Shown here: positions 7,821 to 15,556 of the stretch, in pieces
Layout: the number at the start of each line of letters is the position of its first letter
Numbering within the stretch: the stretch's first letter is position 1
Notes under the pieces: model-generated
Database searches by the model: none
The model's input: only the letters and a program-made list of their open reading frames with translations
Told to the model about the DNA's origin: nothing
Source: an uncultured Clostridia bacterium
GTDB taxonomy: Bacteria; Bacillota; Clostridia; Saccharofermentanales; DTU023
Direction of reading: 5' to 3'
NCBI GenBank assembly: GCA_937922005.1
Contig: CAKZWV010000033.1
Coordinates: 1 to 19,855 of the forward strand
Length of the DNA stretch: 19,855 nucleotides
Translations under genes and position numbers: made by a program

Positions 7821-8576
7821 ATGTTTAAGATACCTTTACCATTTGTCGTCTATATCGCAAGTCACAATCTTCATAAGATTGAAGAGATTCAGCAGATTGT
7901 GTCTACCCAAGCCTTTACCAAGGAGCTCCTAGCCCAAGTGATGGCTTTGGGCTATGTGTGCGATGGCGATGCCCTTTATAGGTGCAGTACCACGGAAGCG
8001 GAGCCCCCCCTTCAGGCTCCGACTTCCTTTTTTTCATTCCGGTCGATTGGGGAAGTTGCCCCCTACGAAGCTCCCGAAGAAAATGGAACGACTTATCTTG
8101 AAAATGCCAAGATCAAGGCAGAATATGCCTACCATTTGGGGAAGGGAGAAGTCGACGTTCTAGCTGACGATAGTGGCTTGGAAGTGGCTGCATTGGGAGG
8201 CTTCCCAGGGATCCATAGCGCCCGCTTTGCCCCAGAAGAAGAACAAATCCCTCAGCTTTTGGAGAAAATGAAAGATGTCACCGACCCCAAAGACCGAGGG
8301 CTTTGTTTCCATTGTGCCGTGGCCTTTGCTGGTCATGATGGCATGGGGAAACCCTGGGAATTTAGTTTAGAACGGGACGTTTTGGGGCAGATGCTGACAG
8401 AACCCCAAGGATCCAAGGGTTTTGGCTATGATCCTATTTTCTACCTACCTTCCCTGGAAAAGTCCTTTGCGCAAGTTCCAACGGATGTAAAGAATCAATA
8501 TAGTCACCGGGGCAAGGCCGTTCGGGCCTTTTGCCTAGCTTATTTGGAGGGAAAACTCGGGCATGTGGCAAGATAA
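7821..8576 (+). CDS. rdgB: Non-canonical purine NTP pyrophosphatase (RdgB/HAM1)
   Basis: Hydrolyses ITP, dITP and XTP to monophosphates, removing deaminated purines from the nucleotide pool. Motifs: SHNLHKIEE (14-22), YLENAKIKA (92-100), the active-site block ADDSGLEV with PGIHSARFA, GFGYDPIF, and SHRGKAV near the end. Two further in-frame starts exist upstream, TTG 7785 and ATG 7812, but the first is the -35 box and the second overlaps the -10 box of the promoter, so ATG 7821 (251 residues) is the first codon the predicted transcript can contain. No Shine-Dalgarno sequence fits, so the message would be leaderless. Compared with the roughly 200-residue family norm there is an extra segment of about 38 residues between the first two motifs. 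The end overlaps the next gene by 14 bases. Confidence 0.9.
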   Translation: MFKIPLPFVVYIASHNLHKIEEIQQIVSTQAFTKELLAQVMALGYVCDGDALYRCSTTEAEPPLQAPTSFFSFRSIGEVAPYEAPEENGTTYLENAKIKAEYAYHLGKGEVDVLADDSGLEVAALGGFPGIHSARFAPEEEQIPQLLEKMKDVTDPKDRGLCFHCAVAFAGHDGMGKPWEFSLERDVLGQMLTEPQGSKGFGYDPIFYLPSLEKSFAQVPTDVKNQYSHRGKAVRAFCLAYLEGKLGHVAR

Positions 8577-9906
8577 ACTCTTTTTTTACCCCCGTAATCT
8601 CGCCTTTTATCGGCTGCATTCACAAGGATGGACCCAGATAGCCTTTTTGGCCCTCTTTGCTTTTCGCTTGGGGGTCAACTATCTTTTTCAAAGCTTATTT
8701 CCACCTAATATCCTTCCCATGGTTTTGAGTGGCTCCGTCTCTGCCCAAGAGATCATGAAGATCCTGCCTCCAGACCGCCTCGGTGGCTTTCTTTTAGCCT
8801 GTTTTAGCTTAGGCTTTTTTACTTTCTTAATCGTCTACCGCTATGCGGATATTTATGCTATGGAGCACTATGCCTATGCGCTGAACCACTATGGCCTAGC
8901 GGTATCTTTGGAACAAGAGATGAACAAGGCATCTACGATAGAGGAAGATCCCCTTCTAGAGGAAAATGGGGAAAGCAATACTGAGGCCGTGCGTGTCCGG
9001 ATCCTTCGAGAAAAAGCTAGGCTTGGATCCTGGTCTGCTAAGGAAAAGCTCATGCGGGAGTATTTGAAAAAACAGGTGCCCCAGCTTCATCAACCCGGAG
9101 ATATGGTCCAACTTTTGACATTTGTAGGGGCACAGAAGGTAAAACAAGGTCTCCAATTAGCGAATCAAATATTCCAGGCCAACCGAAGCAAGAATCGTGC
9201 GAAGTCTGATTCTCAGCCAGTCCAGGTCTATCATACGGACTCGGATGATTTTGAAGAAACTGACGAGGCTACGATAATCGACTTATTGCCCAGATCAGAT
9301 CTCATCATTGAGTTGAATGCCATCAATTACTTGAGCCCTGATTTTTCTGAGGTGAATGGGAGAAAGCTACCTGGAGAAGGGCCTTTTTCTCATCAGTTAA
9401 ACAATATTCCTGGGCGGACTTTGCGTCCCTTCTACCAACACTTTTTCTTTTTGGTTCTTTGTTTTTTCTTTTTTCTTTGTCTAGCTGCCGTAAGCCCCTT
9501 CCTTTTCATGATACCCCTCTTTTATTTTGGCTCGACTTATGCCTTTGCCCCTCTATTTCAAAGGTATTTTTCTCTTGGAGTCCGCTGGTCCTTTAAAGCA
9601 TCTCGCAAGGCAACTAGCTTTTTAAAACTACCCCTACTCTTTGGCTTTTTTAAGCAATATGTGACCTTGAATTTGGCCTTTGCTTTGATTTTCACGATCA
9701 TGCCCAAGGGTACTGCCCCTATGGTACTGTTAGCGATGAGCGCTTTTGCCTTTGCCTTTCAAATCTTGGCTTTTGCCCACTTTTTAGGCATCGCTTTCCT
9801 GGTGGTTGGAGGGCCCAGTTTTCAACTCCTCTATGAGACGGCCCACAACGAGGCCCCTCAAACAGAAGACCCCGAGCACAATCCGCTACAGGGGGAGGTC
9901 GCATGA
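8563..9906 (+). CDS. Unrecognised integral membrane protein
   Basis: A 447-residue protein of no family I can name. Hydrophobic stretches predict membrane segments near residues 25-46, 74-94, 293-332 (long enough for one or two), 366-380 and 386-416. Between the second and third lies a long soluble region (about 97-285). Its first part is charged and helical, with many Glu, Lys and Arg; it then has an acidic patch near 226-238. There is no recognisable catalytic motif. The ATG at 8563 overlaps the rdgB end by 14 bases, with TTGGAGGG about 12 bases upstream. The stop overlaps the prfB start as ATGA (9903-9906). Both overlaps imply translational coupling with rdgB and prfB. The third membrane block is extremely Phe-rich. 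Confidence 0.8.
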   Translation: MWQDKLFFYPRNLAFYRLHSQGWTQIAFLALFAFRLGVNYLFQSLFPPNILPMVLSGSVSAQEIMKILPPDRLGGFLLACFSLGFFTFLIVYRYADIYAMEHYAYALNHYGLAVSLEQEMNKASTIEEDPLLEENGESNTEAVRVRILREKARLGSWSAKEKLMREYLKKQVPQLHQPGDMVQLLTFVGAQKVKQGLQLANQIFQANRSKNRAKSDSQPVQVYHTDSDDFEETDEATIIDLLPRSDLIIELNAINYLSPDFSEVNGRKLPGEGPFSHQLNNIPGRTLRPFYQHFFFLVLCFFFFLCLAAVSPFLFMIPLFYFGSTYAFAPLFQRYFSLGVRWSFKASRKATSFLKLPLLFGFFKQYVTLNLAFALIFTIMPKGTAPMVLLAMSAFAFAFQILAFAHFLGIAFLVVGGPSFQLLYETAHNEAPQTEDPEHNPLQGEVA

Positions 9907-11024
9907 AAAAAACAGACTTAGAAATCTATGCTAGTGAAATGAAAGACCTGGAAGAAGCCTATGAGGATCTGAAGGCTGGCTCCAATTTATCTGCCTTGAA
10001 AGATCAGATCCAGACCTATCAGACTCGACTAACGGACCCTTCCATCTGGGGGAAACCCCAGGAAATGGCAGCCCTTCAAAAGGACCTCAGTGACTTAGAA
10101 AAGAAAGAGGAGGACCGCCAGCACCTGGAAGAACTCTTTGCTGAAGTCGATGCGGCTCTGGAACTTCTGAAAGAGGAGTTCGATCTTGGCCTAGCCCAAG
10201 ATTTTTTATCCCTCTGGAAAAGTATGCGAGAGGCTTTTCGTACCTATAAGTTAGGCACCCTGTTCCGGGGGCCCCATGATGCCTCGGGGGCCATTGTAAC
10301 CCTCCATAGTGGGGCCGGCGGTACAGAAGCCCAAGATTGGACCGAGATGCTCCTTCGCATGTACAGCCGCTTTGCCGAACAAAAAGACCTTCGGCTGGTC
10401 GTGACCGATGAGGTACCAGGAGAAGAAGCCGGACTCAAGTCCGTGTCCTTCTTAGTCCAAGGCCAGCATGCCTTTGGCCTCCTGCGTTCAGAACACGGGG
10501 TCCATCGCTTGGTCAGGATTTCGCCTTTTGATTCATCTGGACGCCGCCACACCTCTTTTGCTTCTCTGGAAGTCATCCCTGAAATTGACGACGATGTAGA
10601 GATTGAGGTGCGTCCGGAAGATCTCCGGGTGGATACCTACCGGTCCTCTGGGGCGGGAGGCCAGCACGTGAACAAGACTTCCTCAGCTGTTCGCATGACC
10701 CATTTGCCGACAGGAATTGTCGTCAGTTGTCAAAATGAACGATCCCAGATTATGAACCGGGAGACGGCAATGAAAATGCTGAAGTCAAAATTATATGACC
10801 GGGCAAGAAAGGAAAAAGAAGAGAAAATCCGGGCATTGAAGGGTGAACAATTTGCCAATGCCTGGAGTTCTCAGATTCGTTCCTATGTCTTTTGCCCTTA
10901 TCGGATGGTCAAAGACCACAGAACGGACTATGAGACGGCTGATGTCGAGGGGGTGATGGACGGAGATTTGGACGAATTCATCATCCAATATCTATTATGG
11001 TCCAACCGCCAAGATCAAGTCTGA
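9903..11024 (+). CDS. prfB: Peptide chain release factor 2, uninterrupted frame
   Basis: Recognises UGA and UAA stop codons and triggers peptide release on the ribosome. 373 residues. An N-terminal coiled domain (1-110) is followed by the stop-codon recognition tripeptide SPF (207-209) in VRISPFDSSGRRHTSF. The catalytic GGQ (252-254) lies in RSSGAGGQHVNKTSSAVR. The identity as RF2 rather than RF1 rests on SPF (RF1 has PxT). Many bacteria autoregulate this gene by a +1 frameshift at an early UGA; here the whole protein is in one frame and no CTT-TGA site is seen in the first codons. The start overlaps the membrane-protein stop (ATGA). The 3' end is followed by a decayed partial duplication of itself. 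Confidence 0.96.
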   Translation: MKKTDLEIYASEMKDLEEAYEDLKAGSNLSALKDQIQTYQTRLTDPSIWGKPQEMAALQKDLSDLEKKEEDRQHLEELFAEVDAALELLKEEFDLGLAQDFLSLWKSMREAFRTYKLGTLFRGPHDASGAIVTLHSGAGGTEAQDWTEMLLRMYSRFAEQKDLRLVVTDEVPGEEAGLKSVSFLVQGQHAFGLLRSEHGVHRLVRISPFDSSGRRHTSFASLEVIPEIDDDVEIEVRPEDLRVDTYRSSGAGGQHVNKTSSAVRMTHLPTGIVVSCQNERSQIMNRETAMKMLKSKLYDRARKEKEEKIRALKGEQFANAWSSQIRSYVFCPYRMVKDHRTDYETADVEGVMDGDLDEFIIQYLLWSNRQDQV

Positions 11025-11081
11025 TGCGATCCAACCATCAGACCAAATGTATTGTGGTCCACCTGCAAAGATCAAATCTAA
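10980..11081 (+). repeat. 57-bp-spaced imperfect duplication of the prfB 3' end
   Basis: The last 45 bases of prfB (10980-11024) recur, 57 bases downstream, at 11037-11081. The best-kept part (10993-11022 versus 11050-11079) matches at 25 of 30 positions. The second copy in the same frame still reads L-W-S, three variable residues, D-Q-I, stop, against L-W-S, three residues, D-Q-V, stop in prfB. The intervening TCCAACC at 11030 suggests an older 28-29-bp substructure. Confidence 0.7.
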
Positions 11082-11119
11082 CTTCAAAAAACTAAAGTTT
11101 ATAAAGGAGGACATCATCC

Positions 11120-11629
11120 ATGACAGAAAAACAAAAACCAGAAATTTTAATCATTATGGGTTCAGATTCCGACCTACCTAACATCCAGTCGGGTCTGGAT
11201 TACTTGAAGAAATTGGGGGTTCCCTTTACGGCCCGGGTCTGCTCGGCCCACAAGACACCCCAACTCTCTGCAGCATTAGCTTCAAAAGCAAAGGAAGAGG
11301 GCTACCGGGTGATCATCGCAGCCGCCGGGATGGCGGCCCATTTGGCGGGAGTATTTGCTGCCTATACAAGCTTGCCGGTGATTGCTCTGCCAATTGCTTC
11401 GGGCTCCTTACAGGGCATGGATGCTCTTTTGGCCATGGTTCAGATGCCCCCCGGAATCCCTGTTGCCACCGTGGGCATTAACGCTAGTAAAAATGCGGCG
11501 ATTTTGGCCCTGGAGATCTTAGCTTTGGGGAATCCTGCCATTGCTGAGAAATTGGAGGCAGAAAAGGAGAACCTTAAGAAGCAAATCCAAGAAAAAGACC
11601 AAAAGTTACAAGAAAAGCTTGGAGAATAA
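11120..11629 (+). CDS. purE: N5-carboxyaminoimidazole ribonucleotide mutase, class I PurE
   Basis: Moves the carboxyl group of N5-CAIR to carbon 4, giving CAIR, in purine synthesis. 169 residues. MGSDSDLP (13-20) is the phosphate/ribose loop, SAHKTP (42-47) carries the catalytic His44, and AAAGMAAHLAGV (67-78) plus the MPPGIPVATVGI loop are the class I pattern. Class II enzymes, which use CO2 directly, would have a different AGRSN-like loop, so a PurK partner is expected elsewhere; none is in the window. HKTP instead of HRTP is a mild variation. The last 30 residues form a charged helix. The ATG has AAAGGAGG (11103-11110) nine bases upstream, the best ribosome site of the purine cluster. It begins the purE-purN-purH set. 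Confidence 0.95.
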   Translation: MTEKQKPEILIIMGSDSDLPNIQSGLDYLKKLGVPFTARVCSAHKTPQLSAALASKAKEEGYRVIIAAAGMAAHLAGVFAAYTSLPVIALPIASGSLQGMDALLAMVQMPPGIPVATVGINASKNAAILALEILALGNPAIAEKLEAEKENLKKQIQEKDQKLQEKLGE

Positions 11630-11633
11630 GACG

Positions 11634-12329
11634 GTGGGTCTTTTTCAATATAAGCCTGACGGAGGCTGTGGAGGCTGCCACGCCCGTGGAGGCGGCAACG
11701 CCCAGAAAAAGGCAAATCTAGCTGTTTTTGTCTCCGGAGGAGGCACCAATCTGCAAACCATCCTTGACGCCCTAGATGCGAGAACTCTGCGCCGGGTACG
11801 CCTGGCTTTGGTGCTTGCTTCCACCTCAAAAGCCTATGCCTTGGAGCGGGCCAAGAAGGCGGGGGTTCCCTATGAGGTGGTTTTGGAAAAGCAAGCTGGG
11901 GGACAAGTGGGAGATTTTGCTACCCGCCTCTTGAATACCCTGGCTTTTTATGAAATTGACCTGATCTTTTTGGGGGGCTATCTAAAGAAAATCCCCCAGG
12001 AGGTCGTTCAGAAATATGCGGGTAGGATCGCCAATATCCATCCGACCCTCCTGCCCAAATACGGGGGACCAGGCATGTATGGTCTAGCCCCCCATGAGGC
12101 GGTCCTTGCGGCTAAGGAGCCCATGACAGGAGCTACCGTCCATTATGTCAATGAGAACTTTGACGACGGGGATATCCTTCTTCAAAAGGAAGTTCCTGTG
12201 ATGGCGGGGGATACGCCACCAATACTCCAGGCTCGGGTTATGAAAGAGGGGGAGCATGTTATCGTTCCTCAAGCGATCCAGCTGATGGCCGACCGCTTTC
12301 TGGGTCTGGAAAATAAGGAGGAATCGTAA
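11634..12329 (+). CDS. purN: Phosphoribosylglycinamide formyltransferase
   Basis: Adds a formyl group from 10-formyl-tetrahydrofolate to GAR, making FGAR. The open frame reaches back into purE, but the only plausible start is GTG at 11634 (231 residues), five bases after the purE stop and with GGAG (11621-11624) nine bases upstream. VFVSGGGTNLQ (31-41) is the phosphate loop. NIHPTLLPKYGGPGMYG contains catalytic Asn134 and His136. NENFDDGDILLQ contains the third catalytic residue (Asp177 by alignment). An unusual Gly/Cys-rich leader of about 27 residues precedes the normal N-terminus and is encoded by an 18-bp tandem repeat. If an unlisted non-standard start is used, the leader could be untranslated. 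It is followed closely by purH. Confidence 0.9.
   Translation: MGLFQYKPDGGCGGCHARGGGNAQKKANLAVFVSGGGTNLQTILDALDARTLRRVRLALVLASTSKAYALERAKKAGVPYEVVLEKQAGGQVGDFATRLLNTLAFYEIDLIFLGGYLKKIPQEVVQKYAGRIANIHPTLLPKYGGPGMYGLAPHEAVLAAKEPMTGATVHYVNENFDDGDILLQKEVPVMAGDTPPILQARVMKEGEHVIVPQAIQLMADRFLGLENKEES
11668..11703 (+). repeat. 18-bp tandem repeat in the purN leader
   Basis: Two abutting units, 11668-11685 and 11686-11703, agree at 16 of 18 positions and encode part of the Gly/Cys-rich N-terminal leader of PurN. GGAGGCTG also occurs just before (11661). The stretch is GC-rich compared with neighbouring DNA. Confidence 0.75.
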
Positions 12330-12331
12330 TT

Positions 12332-14014
12332 ATGGGAAACCAGCAAAAAAGACGCGCTATTATTAGTGTCTATAAGAAAGATGGGATTGGAGTATTTGCA
12401 AAAAAATTGCAAGACCTGGGTTTTGAGATTGTCTCAACCGGGGGTACCGCCAAGCTTTTGGAGCAACAGGGGATTGCAGTTACAGAAGTTGCGAGTCTGA
12501 CCGGTTTCCCTGAGTGTTTAGGTGGCCGGGTGAAGACCCTCCACCCCCTGATCCATGCAGGGATATTGGCCCGCAATACTCCGGAGGATCAAAAGACCCT
12601 GGAAGATCTGAAGATGACTCCGATTGACCTGGTCTGTGTCAACCTCTACCCCTTTGAGGAGACCTTGAAGACTCCAGGGGTTTCTGTGGCGGACTTGGTG
12701 GAGAAGATAGATATTGGTGGACCGACCATGTTACGGGCGGCGGCGAAGAACTTCTCTCGGGTCTATGTTTTAACGGATCCTGATGATTATGATCGTTTCT
12801 TTGAAGTTTATGAACGGGAAGATGGGAAAAAGACAGGCGCTGATAGCCCCATGTCACAGGCCCAAGAAGAGGCCCTGGCCTTCCGGCGTTATTTGGCAGG
12901 CAAGGTCTTTCACCTCTGCGCTGGTTATGATAGCTTGATTTCAAGCTTCTTTGCGGCGGCCAATCAGGTCGAAACCCAAAATGTCAATGAGGCCGTGCCT
13001 CGCATCAAAGAGCAAATGATTGCCGAGGTCTTTGATAGCAATGTCTTTGCTGGGACGGACCGGCCAAAGCGGATCAACTTGAGTTTGGGCCTGAAAGAAA
13101 TCCCCCGCTATGGGGAAAATCCCATCCAGGCAGCTGCCGTTTATGAATCGCTCTTGCCTAATCCTTTAAGTCTTTTGGCTGCCGACCAGCTCAATGGGAT
13201 TGCCCTGAGTTATAACAACCTGGCTGACGCCGATTCGGCGATTTCTTCCCTTTATGACTTTGGCCAGGAAAAGCCAACTGTGGTGGTATTAAAGCATGCC
13301 ACCCCCTGTGGGATCGCCCGAGCAGATCGGATTGAGGATGCCTTCGCAGGCGCTCGAGATTCGGATCCCGTCTCCATTTATGGGGGAATTGTTGCCCAGA
13401 ATCGACCGGTGACCCTGGCTGAGGCGGAGCTTTTAAAGCCCATCTTCTTGGAGATTATCATTGCCCCTGCCTATGAACCGGATGCCCTGGCCCTCTTAAA
13501 GGAAAAGAAAAAGCTCAGAATCCTCCAGCTCCCTGCCCTTGGCACTTTTGAAGGGACTTTAGCCCACCCCGTTATGAAACAAATTATCGGCGGTCTCTTG
13601 GTCCAAGAGCAAGACTCCTTTACCCATGATGGCTTTGAAGTGGCTAGTAAGGCCCAGCCAGATCCGGCTGACAAGGCGGACTATCTCTTTGCCATGAAGG
13701 CGGTGAAGCAAATTAAGTCCAATGCTATTTTGTTGGCCAAGAATGAGGCCACCCTAGGGATTGGCACAGGCCAACCCAACCGGGTTACTTCTTGTAAATT
13801 AGCCATTATGATGGCTGGGGAGAAGGCCAAGGGCTCGATTTTGGCCTCCGATGCCTTCTTGCCCTTTGATGATACGGCTAGGCTTGCCCTGGAAGCTGGG
13901 GTCAAGGGGATTATTCAGCCTGGTGGTTCCATCCGGGATGAGGATTCTTTGAAATTTGTCGATGACCACGGGATGGTTATGATCTATACCGGACAGAGAC
14001 ACTTTAAACACTAA
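12332..14014 (+). CDS. purH: Bifunctional AICAR transformylase / IMP cyclohydrolase
   Basis: Performs the last two steps to IMP: formylation of AICAR, then ring closure. 560 residues, somewhat longer than the 510-530 typical of the family. The N-terminal cyclohydrolase (MGS-like) domain has STGGTAKLL (35-43), GRVKTLHPLIHAGIL (65-79) and IDIGGPTMLRAAAKN (126-140). The C-terminal transformylase carries KHATPCG (catalytic Lys321-His322), GTGQPNRV, LASDAFLPF and IIQPGGSIRDED, and ends in TGQRHFKH. Oddity: the usual RYGENPHQ motif reads RYGENPIQ (259-266), with Ile265 in place of His. The ATG at 12332 follows AAGGAGG (12315-12321) by ten bases and lies two bases after the purN stop, so it is in the same operon. 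Confidence 0.96.
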   Translation: MGNQQKRRAIISVYKKDGIGVFAKKLQDLGFEIVSTGGTAKLLEQQGIAVTEVASLTGFPECLGGRVKTLHPLIHAGILARNTPEDQKTLEDLKMTPIDLVCVNLYPFEETLKTPGVSVADLVEKIDIGGPTMLRAAAKNFSRVYVLTDPDDYDRFFEVYEREDGKKTGADSPMSQAQEEALAFRRYLAGKVFHLCAGYDSLISSFFAAANQVETQNVNEAVPRIKEQMIAEVFDSNVFAGTDRPKRINLSLGLKEIPRYGENPIQAAAVYESLLPNPLSLLAADQLNGIALSYNNLADADSAISSLYDFGQEKPTVVVLKHATPCGIARADRIEDAFAGARDSDPVSIYGGIVAQNRPVTLAEAELLKPIFLEIIIAPAYEPDALALLKEKKKLRILQLPALGTFEGTLAHPVMKQIIGGLLVQEQDSFTHDGFEVASKAQPDPADKADYLFAMKAVKQIKSNAILLAKNEATLGIGTGQPNRVTSCKLAIMMAGEKAKGSILASDAFLPFDDTARLALEAGVKGIIQPGGSIRDEDSLKFVDDHGMVMIYTGQRHFKH

Positions 14015-14132
14015 GCTGGAATTATGCCTCAATTATGAGATCACTTTGAAAAAATTAAAATCATTAGGAATAAAGCAGATTAGCTTGGTAGATTTTGTTT
14101 TTCTTTGAGAAAGAAGAGGAGAGAAAAACTAG
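14015..14132. other. AT-rich spacer between purH and purD
   Basis: This is the only sizeable gap among the purine genes and is clearly AT-richer than its surroundings. It holds a repeated AATTATG (14020-14026, 14031-14037), a weak TTGAAA/AATAAA pair (14046-14051, 14069-14074; 17-base gap), a 4-bp stem AAGC/GCTT (14073-14086) followed by a T-rich stretch, and AGAGGAG (14115-14121) for purD. A separate weak promoter is possible; no purine riboswitch is recognisable. Confidence 0.4.
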
Positions 14133-15551
14133 GTGAAAAACGTATTACTCATTGGTGGGGGAGGCCGGGAATGTGCCATGGCTGCTGCCTTGCGGCGGTC
14201 TCCTCAGGTGGATAGGATCGATATCGCCCCTGGCAATGCGGGCATGGAAAAGTATGGCATTTGCCATGATGTGAAGGCTATGGATATCCCGGGCGTTATC
14301 AAGCTAGCCAAGGAACTTCAGCCGGATCTAGTCCTGGTAGCCGCAGACGATCCTCTGGCGGCAGGTTTGGTGGATGATTTGCAGAAGGAAGGTTTCCTTT
14401 GCTTTGGTCCCACGAAGGGGGCGGCCCGGATCGAGTGGGATAAAAATTTTGCTAAGCGCCTGATGTGGCACAATGGGGTGCCGACTCCCCAGTCCAGCAC
14501 CTTTGTCAATGTGGAAGAAGCCCTGGATTACGTTGAATTGCACCCCTATCCCCTGGTTATTAAAGCCAATGGCCTGGCCCTGGGTAAGGGGGTTTTGATC
14601 TGCAAGACGCCGGAAGAAGCCAAAGCTGCCATCCAAGAACTTATGGTGGATAAGAAATTTGGGCCCTCTGGCGACCTCCTTTTGGTGGAAGAATTTGTAC
14701 AGGGAGAAGAATTGAGTGTCCTTGCCTTCTGTGATGGTGAGCGGGTAGCCCTTATGCCCAACTCACGAGACCATAAGAAGGCTTTTGATGGAGACGAGGG
14801 CCCCAATACTGGCGGCATGGGGGTAGTCTGCCCCACCTTAGTTTTGACGCCAGAGGATGAGGCCTACCTGATTCGTCGTTTCTTTACCCCAATCTTGAGA
14901 GGTCTTCAAGAAGAGGGAGTCCCCTTCCGAGGCGTCCTTTACGCAGGCTTGATTTTCAATAACCACTATCGGAGTCATGTCTTAGAATTGACTGAAGGAG
15001 AGGATGAGACGAAAGTTGGGGAAGACGACAAGGTCAATCCTTTGTTAAAGTCGGCCTGGGTTTTAGAGTATAATTCACGCTTTGGTGATCCGGAGGCAGA
15101 AGCCATCTTGCCCCTTTTGGAGTCTGACTTTTATGAGATTTGTGAGTCCGTGGCTAAGGGTGAGCTGGATCCTGAAAAAGTAACTTGGAAAGAGGCCTCA
15201 GTGGCTACCGTCATTTATGCTAGTCAAGGCTACCCAGCCCACTATGAGAAGGGCTTGCCCTTTTATGGCTTGACTGCTGATGGAGCAGGAATTAGCTCCT
15301 ATGAGGGTAAGGTGGGCGAGGATTATGTGGTCTACCATTGCGGAACCAAACATCCTGCTCCCCAAGCTGTTCCAAGCAATGCCAAGGGGGAGGAGGCCCA
15401 TTTTGTCAGTAATGGGGGCCGGGTCCTGGCAGTATCCCACCAAGGAAAAACGGCAAAAGAGGCTATCTCAGCCGCCTATGAGGCCATCGCCCATATTGAT
15501 TTCCCCGGTGGCTTTTACCGAAAAGATATCGGGCATACCATCTGCGAGTAA
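14133..15551 (+). CDS. purD: Phosphoribosylamine-glycine ligase (GAR synthetase)
   Basis: ATP-dependent ligation of glycine to 5-phosphoribosylamine; ATP-grasp enzyme; 472 residues against about 425 in the family. Motifs: GGGGRECA (8-15), PGNAGM (33-38), GPTKGAARIEWDK (92-104), VIKANGLALGKGV (142-154), the hallmark DHKKAFDGDEGPNTGGMG (213-230), and LEYNSRFGDPEAE (311-323). Two oddities. The usual GGREHA reads GGRECA, Cys14 replacing His. A hydrophilic insert of about 30 residues (277-308) sits between YAGLIF and VLEYNSRFGDPE, where other PurDs have only a short turn. The start is GTG at 14133, with AGAGGAG eleven bases upstream. The end lies five bases before the NadD gene. Confidence 0.95.
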   Translation: MKNVLLIGGGGRECAMAAALRRSPQVDRIDIAPGNAGMEKYGICHDVKAMDIPGVIKLAKELQPDLVLVAADDPLAAGLVDDLQKEGFLCFGPTKGAARIEWDKNFAKRLMWHNGVPTPQSSTFVNVEEALDYVELHPYPLVIKANGLALGKGVLICKTPEEAKAAIQELMVDKKFGPSGDLLLVEEFVQGEELSVLAFCDGERVALMPNSRDHKKAFDGDEGPNTGGMGVVCPTLVLTPEDEAYLIRRFFTPILRGLQEEGVPFRGVLYAGLIFNNHYRSHVLELTEGEDETKVGEDDKVNPLLKSAWVLEYNSRFGDPEAEAILPLLESDFYEICESVAKGELDPEKVTWKEASVATVIYASQGYPAHYEKGLPFYGLTADGAGISSYEGKVGEDYVVYHCGTKHPAPQAVPSNAKGEEAHFVSNGGRVLAVSHQGKTAKEAISAAYEAIAHIDFPGGFYRKDIGHTICE

Positions 15552-15556
15552 GCCGT

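Noticed and set aside
11025..11119. Purine riboswitch upstream of purE
   Set aside because: The spacer is only 95 bases, largely the prfB tail duplication, with no three-way-junction pattern recognised.
11664..11684. C-G-G-C-H in the PurN leader as a c-type heme site
   Set aside because: PurN is cytoplasmic with no signal peptide; the match arises from a GC-rich tandem repeat.
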